The position numbers and the translations under genes were made by a program. From assembly GCF_051401765.1 (NCBI RefSeq), contig NW_027480422.1, positions 14,278,001 to 14,342,000 of the forward strand: a stretch of 64,000 nucleotides of DNA. Reading direction: 5' to 3'. The DNA comes from Calliopsis andreniformis (Eukaryota; Arthropoda; Insecta; Hymenoptera; Andrenidae). Numbering within the stretch: the stretch's first letter is position 1; every line of letters starts with the position of its first letter. Positions 1 to 11,117 of the stretch are shown one piece after another. The notes below the pieces were generated by a model, which saw only the letters and a list, made by a program, of their open reading frames with translations, ran no database searches and was not told where the DNA came from.

Positions 1-20
1 GTTCCACTGTATAATACGAA

Positions 21-186
21 TAATTGCAAACAGTGTGGAAGTAATGGTCATTTCTACGTTCCGGGCAACCTAGGCTTCACTCTAGGGCGTTGCTCAACCA
101 CATCGAATAGGTACGGCCCTAGAAGACAACGCCATAACTATAAAATACAATATAAATACAACAGTCTTTCCATCCTATAAAACGAA
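21..186 (+). repeat. Reference monomer (phases 1-166)
   Basis: This is the first complete monomer and is used here as the phase ruler. Phases 4-9 are the palindrome TTGCAA. Phases 24-72 form the best conserved core, including GTTCCGGGCAACC and the CCTAGG site at phases 49-54. Phases 66-72 are GGCGTTG and phases 107-113 are CAACGCC. Phases 121-166 are the AT-rich tail with TATAAATA (131-138) and TATAAAA (156-162). Between monomers the most variable positions are phases 11-24 (CAGTGTGAAAGTAATG and its variants), 88-101 (AGTTAGGGCCTAAG versus AGCTACGGCCTTAG) and 145-166. The length is not a multiple of three (55 codons plus 1 base), so no reading frame is kept from one monomer to the next. Confidence 0.97.
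151..182 (+). promoter_or_regulatory. TATA-like pair in the AT-rich tail (representative, hypothetical)
   Basis: TATAAATA at 151-158 and TATAAAA at 176-182 both match the eukaryotic TATA-box consensus and recur at phases 131-138 and 156-162 in very many monomers. The second is altered to TATAACA in the CAGGAAT-type monomers and TATAATA in others. Satellite transcription is known in many eukaryotes, but AT-rich DNA gives such matches easily and nothing here shows a transcription start. Confidence 0.15.
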
Positions 187-3154
187 TAATTGCAACCAGT
201 TTGATAGTTATGGTCATTTCTACGTTCCGGGCAATCTAGGCTTCTCTCTAGGGCGTTGCTCCACCAGATCGAATAGTTAGGGCCTAACAAGTCAACGCCA
301 GAAGCATAAAATACAATAGAAATACAACAGTTTTACCATCGTATAACAGGAATAATTACCACCAGTGTGAAAGTAATGGGCATTTCTACGTTCCGTGCAA
401 CCTAGGCTTCACTCTAGGGCCATGCTCCACCAGATCGAATAGTTAGGGACTAAGAAGTCAACGCCAGAAGCATAAAATACAATATAAATACAACAGTTTT
501 TCCCTTGTATAACAGGAATAATTGCAACAAGTATGAAAGCTATGGTCATTTATACGTTCCGGGCAACCTAGGCTTCACTCTAGGGCGTTGCTCCACCACA
601 TCGAATAGCTACGGCCATAGGAGTCAACGCCAGAGGCATAAAATGCAAAATAAATACAACAGTTTTTCGATCGTATAACAAGAATAATTGCAACCAGTGT
701 GAAAGTGATGGTCATTTCTACATTCCGGGCAACCTAGGCTTCACTCTATGGCGTTGGTCCGCCAGATCCAATAGCTACGGCCCTAGAAGACAACGCCATA
801 ACTATAAAATACAATATAAATACAACAGTCTTTCCATCGTATAAAACGAGTAATTGCAACCAGTGTGAAAGCTATGGTCATTTCTACGTTCCGGGCAACC
901 TAGGCTTCACTCTAGGGCGTTGCTCCACCACATCGAATAGCTGCGGCCTTAGAAGTCAAGGCCAGAAGCATAAAATACAATATAAATACAACACTTTTTC
1001 CATCGTATAACAGGAATAATTGCCACCAGTGTGAAAGTAATGGGCATTTCTACGTTCCGTGCAACCTAGGCTTCACTCTAGGGCCATGCTCCACCAGATC
1101 GAATAGTTAGGGACTAAGAAGTCAACGCCAGAAGCATAACATACAATATAAATACAACAGTTTTTCCCTTGTATAACAGGAATAATTGCAACAAGTATGA
1201 AAGCTATGGTCATTTATACGTTCCGGGCAACCTAGGCTTCACTCTAGGGCGTTGCTCCACCACATCGAATAGCTACGGCCTTAGGAGTCAACGCCAGAAG
1301 CATAAGATGCAATATAAATACAACTGTTTTTCCACTGTATAATATGAATAATTGCAAACAGTGTGAAAGATATGGTCATTTCTACGCTGCGGGCATCCTA
1401 GGCTTCACTCTAGGGCGTTGCTCAACCACATCCAATAGCTACGGCCCTAGAACACAACGCCATAACTATAAAATACAATATAAATACAACAGTCGTTCCA
1501 TCGTATAAAACGAGTAATTGCAACCAGTCTGATAGTTATGGTCATTTCCACATTCCGGGCAACCTAGGCTTCACCCTAGGGCGCTGCCGCACCAGATCCA
1601 ATAGCTAGGGCCTAAGAAGTCAACGCCAGGAGCCCCAAATACAAAATAAATACAACAGTTTTTCCATCGTATAAAACGAATAATTGCAACCACTATGAAA
1701 GCTATGGTCATTTCTACGTTCCGGGCAATCTAGGCTTCACTCTAGGGCGCTGTTCAACCACTTCGAATAGTTAGGGCCTAAGAAGTCAACGCCAGAGGCA
1801 CCAAATACAAAATTAATACAACAGTTTTTCCATCGTATAAAACGAATAATTGCATCCAGTATGAAAGTTATGGTCATTTCTACGTTCCGGGCATCCTAGG
1901 CTTCACTCTAGGGCGTTGCACCACCAGATCGAATAGTTAGGGTCCTAGAAGTCAACGCCCGAAGCATAAAATACAAAATAAATAGAACAGTTTTTCCATT
2001 GTATAAAACGAATAATTGAAACCAGTGTGAAAGGTATGGTTATTTCTACGTTCCGCGCAACCTAGGCTTCACCCCTGGGTGTTGCTCCACCAGATCCAAT
2101 AGTTAGGACCTAAGAAATCAGCGTCAGAATCATAAAATACAGAATAGATACACCAGCTTTTCCATCGTATATAATGTATATTTGCAAACAGTGTTAAGGC
2201 AATGGCCATTTCTACGTTCCGGGCAACCTAGGCTTCACCCTAGGGCGTTGCTCCACCACATCGAATAGCTGCGGCCTTAGAAGTCAACGCCAGAAGCATA
2301 AAATACAATATAAATACAACAGTTATTCCATCGTATAACAGGAATAATTACCACCAGTGTGAAAGTAATGGGCACTTCTACGTTACCTGCAACCTAGGCT
2401 TCACTCTAGGGCCATGCTCCACCAGATCGAATAGTTAGGGCCTAAGAAGTCAACGCCAGAAGCATAAAATACAATATAAATACAACAGTTTTTCCCTTGT
2501 TTAACAGGAATGATTGCAACAAGTATGAAAGCTATGGTCATTTATACGTTTCGGGAAACCTAGGCTTCACTCTAGGGCGTTGCTCCACCATATCGAATAG
2601 TTAGGGCCTAAGAAGTCAATGCCAGAAGCATAAAATACGATATATGTACAACAGTTTTTCCATCGTATAAAATGAGTAATTGCAACCAGTGTGAAAGTAA
2701 TGGCCATTTCTGCGTTCCGGGCATCAAACTCTTAACACTGAGACATTGCTCCACCAGATCAAATACATAGGGCCTTAGAAGGCAACCCCAGAAGCATAAA
2801 GTACATTAAAAATCCAACAGTTTGTCCATCGTATAACAGGAATAATTGCCACCAGTGTGAAAGTGATGGCTATTTCTGCGTTCCAGGCAACCTAGTAATC
2901 ATTCTAGGGCGTTGCTCCTCCAGATAGAATAGTTAGGGCCCAGGAAGTCAACGCCAGAAGCATAAAATACAATATAAATACAACAGTTTTTCCCTTGTAT
3001 AACAGGAATAAATGCAACCAGTGTGAAAGCTATGGTCACTTCTACGTTCCGGGCAGCCTAGGCTTCACTCTAGGGCGTTGCTCCACCACATCGAATAGTT
3101 AGGGCCTTAGAAGTCAATGCCAGAAACATAAAATGCCATAAAAATACAACACTT

Positions 3155-6100
3155 GTTCCACTGTATAATACGAATAATTGCAAACAGTGTGGAAGTAATG
3201 GTCATTTCTACGTTCCGGGCAACCTAGGCTTCACTCTAGGGCGTTGCTCAACCACATCGAATAGGTACGGCCCTAGAAGACAACGCCATAACTATAAAAT
3301 ACAATATAAATACAACAGTCTTTCCATCCTATAAAACGAGTAATTGCAACCAGTTTGATAGTTATGGTCATTTCTACGTTCCGGGCAATCTAGGCTTCTC
3401 TCTAGGGCGTTGCTCCACCAGATCGAATAGTTAGGGCCTAACAAGTCAACGCCAGAAGCATAAAATACAATAGAAATACAACAGTTTTACCATCGTATAA
3501 CAGGAATAATTGCAACCAGTGTGAAAGATATGGTCATTTCTAAGATACGGGCAACCTAGGCTTCACGCGAGGGCGTCGTTCCACCACATCGAATAGCTGC
3601 GGCCTTAGAAGTCAACGCCAGAAGCATAAAATACAATATAAGTACAACAGTTCCTGAATCGTATAACAGGAATAATTGCAAACAGTGTGAAAGATATGGT
3701 CGTTTCTACGTTTCGGGCATCCTAGGCTTCACTCTAGGGCATTGCTCCATCACATCGAATAGCTACGGCCTTAGAAGTGAACGCCATAACTATAAAAAAC
3801 AATATAAATACAACAGTTTTTCCATTGTATAAAATGAATAATTGCAAACAGTGAGGAAGTAATGGTCATTTCTACGTTCCGTGCAACCTAGGCTTCACTC
3901 TAGGGCGTTGCTCCACCAGATCGAATGGTTAGGGCCTAAGCAGTCAACGCCAGAAGCATAAAATACAATATAAATACTACACTTTTTCAATCGTATAACA
4001 GGAATAATTACCACCAGTGTGAAAGTAATGGGCATTTCTACGTTCCGTGCAACCTAGGCTTCACTCTAGGGCCATGCTCCACCAGATCGAATAGTTAGGG
4101 ACTAAGAAGTCAACGCCAGAAGCATAGAATACAATATAAATACAACAGTTTTTCCCTTGTATAACAGGAATAATTGCAACAAGTATGAAAGCTATGGTCA
4201 TTTATACGTTCCGGGCAACCTAGGCTTCACTCTAGGGCGTTGCTCCTCCACATCGAATGGCTACGGCCATAGGAGTCAACGCCAGAGGCATAAAATGCAA
4301 ATTAAATACAACAGTTTTTCGATCGTATAACAAGAATAATTGCAACCAGTGTGAAAGTGATGGTCATTTCTAAATTCCGGGCAACCTAGGCTTCACTCTA
4401 TGGCGTTGGTCCGCCAGATCCAATAGCTACGGCCCTAGAAGACAACGCCATAACTATAAAATACAATATAAATACAACAGTCTTTCCATCGTATAAAACG
4501 AGTAATTGCAACCAGTGTGAAAGCTATGGTCATTTCTACGTTCCGGGCAACCTAGGCTTCACTCTAGGGCGTTGCTCCACCACATCGAATAGCTAGGGCC
4601 TAAGAAGTCAACGCCAGGAGCACCAAATACAAAATAAATACAACAGTTTTTCCATCGTATAAAACGAATAATTGCAACCAGTATGAAAGCTATGGTCATT
4701 TCTACGTTCCGGGCAATCTAGGCTTCACTCTAGGGCGTTGTTCAACCACTTCGAATAGTTAGGGCCTAAGAAGTCAACGCCAGAGGCACCAAATACAAAA
4801 TTAATACAACAGTTTTCCCATCGTATAAAACGAATAATTGCAACCAGTATGAAAGTTATGGTCATTTCTACGTTCCGGGCAACCTAGGCTACACACTAGG
4901 GCGTTGCTCCACCTGATCGAATAGTTAGGGCCTAAGAAGCCTACGCCAGAAGCATAAAATACAATATAAATAACACAGTTTTTCCATCGTATAACAGGAA
5001 TAATTGCAACCAGAGTGAAGGTGATGGTTATTTCTCAGTTCTGGGCAACCTAGGCTTCACTATCGAGCGTTGCTCCACCAGATCGAATAGCTGCGGCCTT
5101 AGAAGTCAACGCCAGAAGCATAAAACACAATATAGATAAAACAGTTTTTCAATCGTATAACAGGAATAATTGCAAACAGTGTGAAAGATATGGTCATTTC
5201 TACGTTGCGGGCATCCTAGGCTTCACTCTAGGGCGTTGCTCCACCACATCGAATGGCTACGGCCTTAGAAGTCAACGCCATAACTATAAAAATCCACATA
5301 AATACAACAGTTTTTCCACTGTATGATATGAATAATTGCAAACAGTGTGGAAGTAATGGTCATTTCTACGTTCCGGGCAACCTAGGCTTCACTCTAGGGT
5401 GTTGGTCCACCAGATCCAATAGTTAGGGCCTAAGAAGTCAACGCCAGGAGCACCAAATATAAAATAAATACAACAGTTTTTCCATCGTATAAAACGAATA
5501 ATTGCAACCAGTGTGCAAGTAATGGTCATTTCTACGATCCGGGCAACCTAGGCATCACCCTAGGGCGTTGTTCCACCAGAGCGAATAGTTAGGGCCTAAG
5601 AAGTCATCGCTGAAGCATAAAATACAATATAATTACAACAGTTTTTCCATCGTATAAAACGAATAATTGCAACCAGTATCAAAGTTATGGTCATTTCTAC
5701 GTTCCTAGCAATCTAGGCTTCACTCCAGGCCGTTGCGCAACCACATCGAATAGTTAGGGCCTTAGAAGTCAACGCCAGAAGCACCAAATCCAAAATTAAT
5801 ACAACAGTTTTTCCATCGTATAAAACGAATAATTGCAACCAGTATGAAAGTTATGGCCATTTCTACGTTCCGGGCAACCTAGGCTTCACCCTAGGGCGTT
5901 GCTCCACCACATCGAATAGCTGCGGCCTTAGAAGTCAACGCCAGAAGCATAAAATACAATATAAATACAACAGTTATTCCATCGTATAACAGGAATAATT
6001 ACCACCAGTGTGAAAGTAATGGGCATTTCTACGTTACGTGCAACCTAGGCTTCACTCTAGGGCCATGCTCCACCAGATCGAATAGTTAGGGCCTAAGAAG

Positions 6101-6805
6101 TCAACGCCAGAAGCATAAAATACAATATAAATACAACAGTTTTTCCCTTGTATAACAGGAATGATTGCAACAAGTATGAAAGCTATGGTCATTTATACGT
6201 TTCGGGCAACCTAGGCTTCACTCTAGGGCGTTGCTCCACCATATCGAATAGTTAGGGCCTAAGAAGTCATTGCCAGAAGCATAAAATACGATATATGTAC
6301 AACAGTTTTTCCATCGTATAAAATGAGTAATTGCAACCAGTGTGAAAGTAATGGCCATTTCTGCGTTCCGGGCATCAAACTCTTAACACTGAGACATTGC
6401 TCCACCAGATCAAATACATAGGGCCTTAGAAGGCAACGCCAGAAGCATAAAGTACATTAAAAATCCAACAGTTTGTCCATCGTATAACAGGAATAATTGC
6501 CTCCAGTGTGAAAGTGATGGCTATTTCTGCGTTCCAGGCAACCTAGTAATCACTCTAGGGCGTTGCTCCTCCAGATAGACTAGTTAGGGCCCAGGAAGTC
6601 AACGCCAGAAGCATAAAATACAATATAAATACAACAGTTTTTCCCTTGTATAACAGGAATAATTGCAACCAGTGTGAAAGGTATGGTCATTTCTACGTTC
6701 CGCGCAAACTGGGCTTCACTCTAGGGCGTTGCTCCACCACAGCGAATAGGTAGGGCCTTAGACGTCAATGCCAGAATCATAAAATGCCATATAAATACAA
6801 CAGTT
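3155..6805 (+). repeat. 22-monomer rearranged copy of the left HOR
   Basis: It runs from GTTCCACTG at 3155 to the next equivalent at 6806, 3651 bp or 22 monomers. Relative to 1-3154 it has three extra monomers at about 3507-4004, lacks four monomers at about 4590 (offset falls from 3652 to 2988), and gains four between about 4900 and 5840 (offset returns to 3651). The tail monomers, including the odd one with GGCATCAAACTCTTAACACTG at about 2718 and 6370, are kept in the same order in both copies. All changes are whole monomers, as expected from unequal exchange or replication slippage in register. Confidence 0.82.
3507..4004 (+). repeat. Three-monomer insertion in the second HOR copy
   Basis: About 498 bp present here has no counterpart at the same place in the first copy. 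The sequence before 3507 aligns with that before 353, and the TAATTACC monomer at 353 is matched at 4005. The inserted monomers carry distinctive variants (TAAGATACGG, GCGAGGGCG, and a TTTCGGGCATCC monomer) and resemble the monomers at about 5100-5290, so they are probably a local copy. Confidence 0.7.
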
Positions 6806-7387
6806 GTTCCACTGTATAATACGTATAATTGCAAACAGTGTGGAAGTAATGGTCATTTCTACGTTCCGGGCAACCTAGGCTTCACTCTAGGGCGTTGCTC
6901 AACCACATCGAATAGCTACGGCCCTAGAAGACAACGCCATAACTATAAAATACAATATAAATACAACAGTCTATACATCGTATAAAACGAATAATTGCAA
7001 CCAGTCTGATAGTTATGGTCATTTCTACGTTCCGGGTAACCTAGACTACACCCTAGGGCGTTTCTCCACCAGATCGAATAGTTAGGGCCTAAGAAGTCAA
7101 TGCCAGAAGCCATAAATACAAAATAAATACAACAGTTTTTCCATCGTATAAAACGAATAATTGCATCCAGTGTGCAAGTAATGGTCATTTCTACGATCCG
7201 GGCAACCTAGGCATCACCCTAGGGCGTTGTTCCACCAGAGCGAAAAGCTAGGGCCTAAGAAGTCAACGCTGAAGCATAAAATACAATATAAATACAACAG
7301 TTTTTCCATCGTATAAAACGAATAATTGCAACCAGTGTGCAAGTAATGGTCATTTCTACGTTCCGGGCTATCTAGGCTTCACTCTAG

Positions 7388-7435
7388 GGCGTTGTTCCAC
7401 CAGAGCGAATAGTTAGGGCCTAAGAAGTCAACGCC
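7388..7435 (+). other. Inverted repeat GGCGTTG/CAACGCC with nested TTAGG/CCTAA (representative)
   Basis: At 7388-7394 GGCGTTG and at 7429-7435 CAACGCC are perfect reverse complements with a 34-base spacer. Inside the spacer TTAGG (7413-7417) and CCTAA (7419-7423) are reverse complements around a single G. The same layout (phases 66-72, 107-113 and 91-101) is present in most monomers that carry the TTAGGGCCTAAG variant. It could extrude as a cruciform or fold in a transcript; that is inference. Confidence 0.8.
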
Positions 7436-8033
7436 AGAAGCATAAAATACGATATATGTACAACAGTTTTACCATCGTATAAAATGAATAATCGCAAACA
7501 GTGTGAAGGTAATGGTCACTTCTACGTTCCGGGCAACCTAGGCTTCACACTAGGACGTTGTTCCACCAGAGCGAATAGTTAGGGCCTAGGAAGTCAACGC
7601 CTGAAGCATAAAATACAAAATAAATACAACAGTTTTTCCATCGTATAACAAGAATAATTGCAACCAGTGTGAAAGGTATGGTCATTTCTACGTTGCGGGC
7701 ATCCTAGGCTTCACTCTAGGGCGTTGCACCTCCAGATCGAATAGTTAGGGCCTTAGAAGTCAACGCCCGAAGCATAAAATACAAAATAAATAGAACAGTC
7801 TTTCTATTGTATAAAACGAATAATTGAAACCAGTGTGAAAGTTATGGTCATTTCTACGTTCCGTGCCACCTAGGCTTCACTCTAGTGCGTTGCTCCACCA
7901 GATCGAATAGTTAGGGCCTAAGAAGTCAACGCCAGAAGCATAAAATACAATATAAATACAACAGTTTTCCCTTGTATAACAGAAATAATTGCAACCAGTG
8001 TGAAAGTTATGGTCATTTCTACGTTCCGGGCAA

Positions 8034-8051
8034 CCTAGGCTTCACCCTAGG
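8034..8051 (+). other. CCTAGG-6-CCTAGG hairpin candidate (representative)
   Basis: Two copies of the self-complementary hexamer CCTAGG at 8034-8039 and 8046-8051 are separated by CTTCAC. They form both a direct and an inverted repeat, giving a possible six-base-pair stem with a six-base loop. In most monomers the second arm is TCTAGG, which still pairs with one G-U wobble in RNA. The element sits at phases 49-66, and its right arm shares a base with the start of the GGCGTTG arm. Confidence 0.7.
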
Positions 8052-8297
8052 GCGTTGCTCCACCAGATCGAATAGTTAGGGCCTAAGAAGTCAAGGCCAG
8101 TAGCATAAAATACAATATAAATACAACAGTTTTTCCCTTGTATAACAGGAATAATTGCAACCAGTGTGAAAGCTATGGTCATTTCTACGTTCAGGGCAAC
8201 CTAGGTTTCACTCTAGGGCGTTGCTCCACCACAGCGAATAGTTAGGGCCTTAGACGTCAATGCCAGAAGCATAAAATGCCATATAAATACAACAGTT

Positions 8298-11117
8298 GTT
8301 CCACTGTATAATACGTATAATTGCAAACAGTGTGGAAGTAATGGTCATTTCTACGTTCCGGGCAACCTAGGCTTCACTCTAGGGCGTTGCTCAACCACAT
8401 CGAATAGCTACGGCCCTAGAAGACAACGCCATAACTATAAAATACAATATAAATACAACAGTCTATACATCGTATAAAACGAATAATTGCAACCAGTCTG
8501 ATAGTTATGGTCATTTCTACTTTCCGGGTAACCTAGACTACACCCTAGGGCGTTTCTCCACCAGATCGAATAATTAGGGCCTAAGAAGTCAATGCCAGAA
8601 GCCTAAAATACAAAATAAATACAACAGTTTTTCCATCGTATAAAACGAATAATTGCAACCAGTGTGCAAGTAATGGTCATTTCTACGTTCCGGGCTATCT
8701 AGGCTTCACTCTAGGGCGTTGTTCCACCAGAGCGAATAGTTAGGGCCTAAGAAGTCAACGCCAGAAGCATAAAATACGATATATGTACAACAGTTTTACC
8801 ATCGTATAAAATGAATAATCGCAAACAGTGTGAAGGTAATGGTCACTTTTACGTTCCGGGCAACCTAGGCTTCACACTAGGACGTTGTTCCACCAGAGCG
8901 AATAGTTAGGGCCTAGGAAGTCAACGCCTGAAGCATAAAATACAAAATAAATACAACAGTTTTTCCATCGTATAACAAGAATAATTGCAACCAGTGTGAA
9001 AAATATGGTCATTTCTACGTTGCGGGCATCCTAGGCTTCACTCTAGGGCGTTGCACCACCAGATCGAATAGTTAGGGCCTTGGAAGTCAACGCCCGAAGC
9101 ATAAAATACAAAATAAATAGAACAGTTTTTCCATTGTATAAAACGAATAATTGAAACCAGTGTGAAAGTTATGGTCATTTCTACGATCCGTGCCACCTAG
9201 GCTTCACTCTAGTGCGTTGCTCCACCAGATCGAATAGTTAGGGCCTAAGAAGTCAACGCCAGAAGCATAAAATACAATATAAATACAACAGTTTTCCCTT
9301 GTATAACAGAAATAATTGCAACCAGTGTGAAAGTTATGGTCATTTCTACGTTCCGGGCAACCTAGGCTTCACTCTAGGGCGTTGCTCCACCACATCGAAT
9401 AGTTAGGGCCTTAGAAGTCAATGCCAGAAGCATAAAATACTATATAAATACAACAGTTTTTAGACTGTATAATATGAATAATTGCAAACAGTGTGGAAGT
9501 AATGGCCATTTCTACGTTCCGGGCAACCTAGGCTTCACTCTAGGGCGTTGGTCCACCAGATCCAATAGTTAGGGCCTAAGAAGTCAACGCCTGAAGCATA
9601 AAATACTATATAAATACAACAGTGTTTACATTGTATAAAACGAATAATTGCAACCAGTATTAAAGTTATGGTTATTTCTACGTTCAGCGCAACCTAGGCT
9701 TCACCCTAGGGCGTTGCTCCACCAGATCGAATAGTTAGGGCCTAAGAAGTCAAGGCCAGAAGCATAAAATATAATATAAATACAACAGTTTTTCCCTTGT
9801 ATAACAGGAATAATTGCAACCAGTGTGAAAGCTATGGTCATTTCTACGTTCAGGGCAACCTAGGCTTCACTCTAGGGCGTTGCTCCACCACAGCGAATAG
9901 TTAGGGCCTTAGACGTCAATGCCAGAAGCATAAAATGCCATATAAATACAACAGTTGTTCCACTGTATAATACGTATAATTGCAAATAGTGTGGAAGTAA
10001 TGGTCATTTCTACGTTCCGGGCAACCTAGGCTTCACTCTAGGGCGTTGCTCAACCACATCGAATAGCTACGGCCCTAGAAGACAACGCCATAACTATAAA
10101 ATACAATATAAATACAACAGTTTTTCCATCGTATAAAACGAATAATTGCAACCAGTATGAAAGTTATGGTCATTTCTACGTTCCGGGCTATCTAGGCTTC
10201 ACTCTAGGGCGTTGCTCAACCACATCGAATAGTTAGGGCCTTAGAAGTCAACGCCAGAAGCACCAAATCCAAAATTAATACAACAGTTTTTCCATCGTAT
10301 AAAACGAATAATTGCAACCAGTGTGAAAGTTATGGTCATTTCTACGTTCCGGGCAACCTAGGCTTCACTCTAGGGCGTTGCTCCACCACATCGAATAGTT
10401 AGGGCCTTAGAAGTCAATGCCAGAAGCATAAAATACTATATAAATACAACAGTTTTTAGACTGTATAATATGAATAATTGCAAACAGTGTGGAAGTAATG
10501 GCCATTTCTACGTTCCGGGCAACCTAGGCTTCACTCTAGGGCGTTGGTCCACCAGATCCAATAGTTAGGGCCTAAGAAGTCAACGCCAGGAGCACCAAAT
10601 ACAAAATAAATACAACAGTTTTTCCATCGTATAAAACGATAATTGCATCCAGTGTGCAAGTAATGGTCATTTCTACGATCCGGGAGACCTAGGCATCACT
10701 CTAGGGCGTTGTTCCACCAGAGCGAATAGTTAGGGCCTAAGAAGTCAACGCCTGAAGCATAAAATACAATATAAATACAACAGTTTTTACATTGTATAAA
10801 ACGAATAATTGCAACCAGTATTAAAGTTATGGTTATTTCTACGTTCAGGGCAACCTAGGCTTCACCCTAGGGCGTTGCTCCACCAGATCGAATAGTTAGG
10901 GCCTAAGAAGTCAGGGCCAGTAGCATAAAATACAATATAAATACAACAGTTTTTCCCTTGTATAACAGGAATAATTGCAACCAGTGTGAAAGCTATGGTC
11001 ATTTCTACGTTCAGGGCAACCTAGGTTTCACTCTAGGGCGTTGCTCCACCACAGCGAATAGTTAGGGCCTTAGACGTCAATGCCAGAAGCATAAAATGCC
11101 ATATAAATACAACAGTT
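8298..11117 (+). repeat. 17-monomer HOR unit, copy 1
   Basis: The unit is 2820 bp and consists of a 10-monomer half (8298-9956) and a 7-monomer half (9957-11117), each opening with the GTTCCACTGTATAATACG monomer. Against copy 2 only a few substitutions are visible by eye, for example at 8521 (T here, G at 11341), near 9186 (GATCCG here, GTTCCG at 12006) and near 9704. This level of identity implies very recent amplification or active homogenisation. Confidence 0.93.

Larger units (their letters stand above)
1..3154 (+). repeat. 19-monomer higher-order repeat, left copy
   Basis: The monomer starting GTTCCACTGTATAATACG at 1 reappears at 3155, exactly 3154 bp (19 x 166) later. The two copies are alike over the first two monomers, then separate near 353/3507 and rejoin out of phase by three monomers. 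Inside this copy about two monomers (353 to about 660) are repeated at 1017 to about 1324, four monomers apart (664 bp), identifiable by the unusual TAATTACC/TAATTGCC, GGGCCATGCTCC and ACAAGTATG variants. The window begins inside the array, so the true left edge of the unit is unknown. Confidence 0.85.
6806..8297 (+). repeat. Nine-monomer partial unit of the 17-mer family
   Basis: It opens with the GTTCCACTGTATAATACG monomer like the 17-mer units and follows the same order (CTATACATCG monomer, GCATCCAG monomer, GCTATC monomer, ATCGCAAACAG monomer, AACAAGAAT monomer, TTGAAACC monomer, AACAGAAAT monomer). It then jumps to the AACAGGAAT monomer and closes at 8298 after 1492 bp. It keeps the GCATCCAG monomer (about 7160-7325) that the units at 8298 and 11118 have lost. 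Confidence 0.85.

Noticed and set aside
21..186. CENP-B box
   Set aside because: TTCTACGTTCCGGG at phases 32-45 resembles the box loosely, but it is one base short between the TTC and CGGG parts and lacks the required TTCG and A positions.
7413..7418. Telomere hexamer TTAGGG
   Set aside because: It occurs once per monomer inside TTAGGGCCTAA, never in tandem, so it is part of the monomer dyad and not telomeric DNA.
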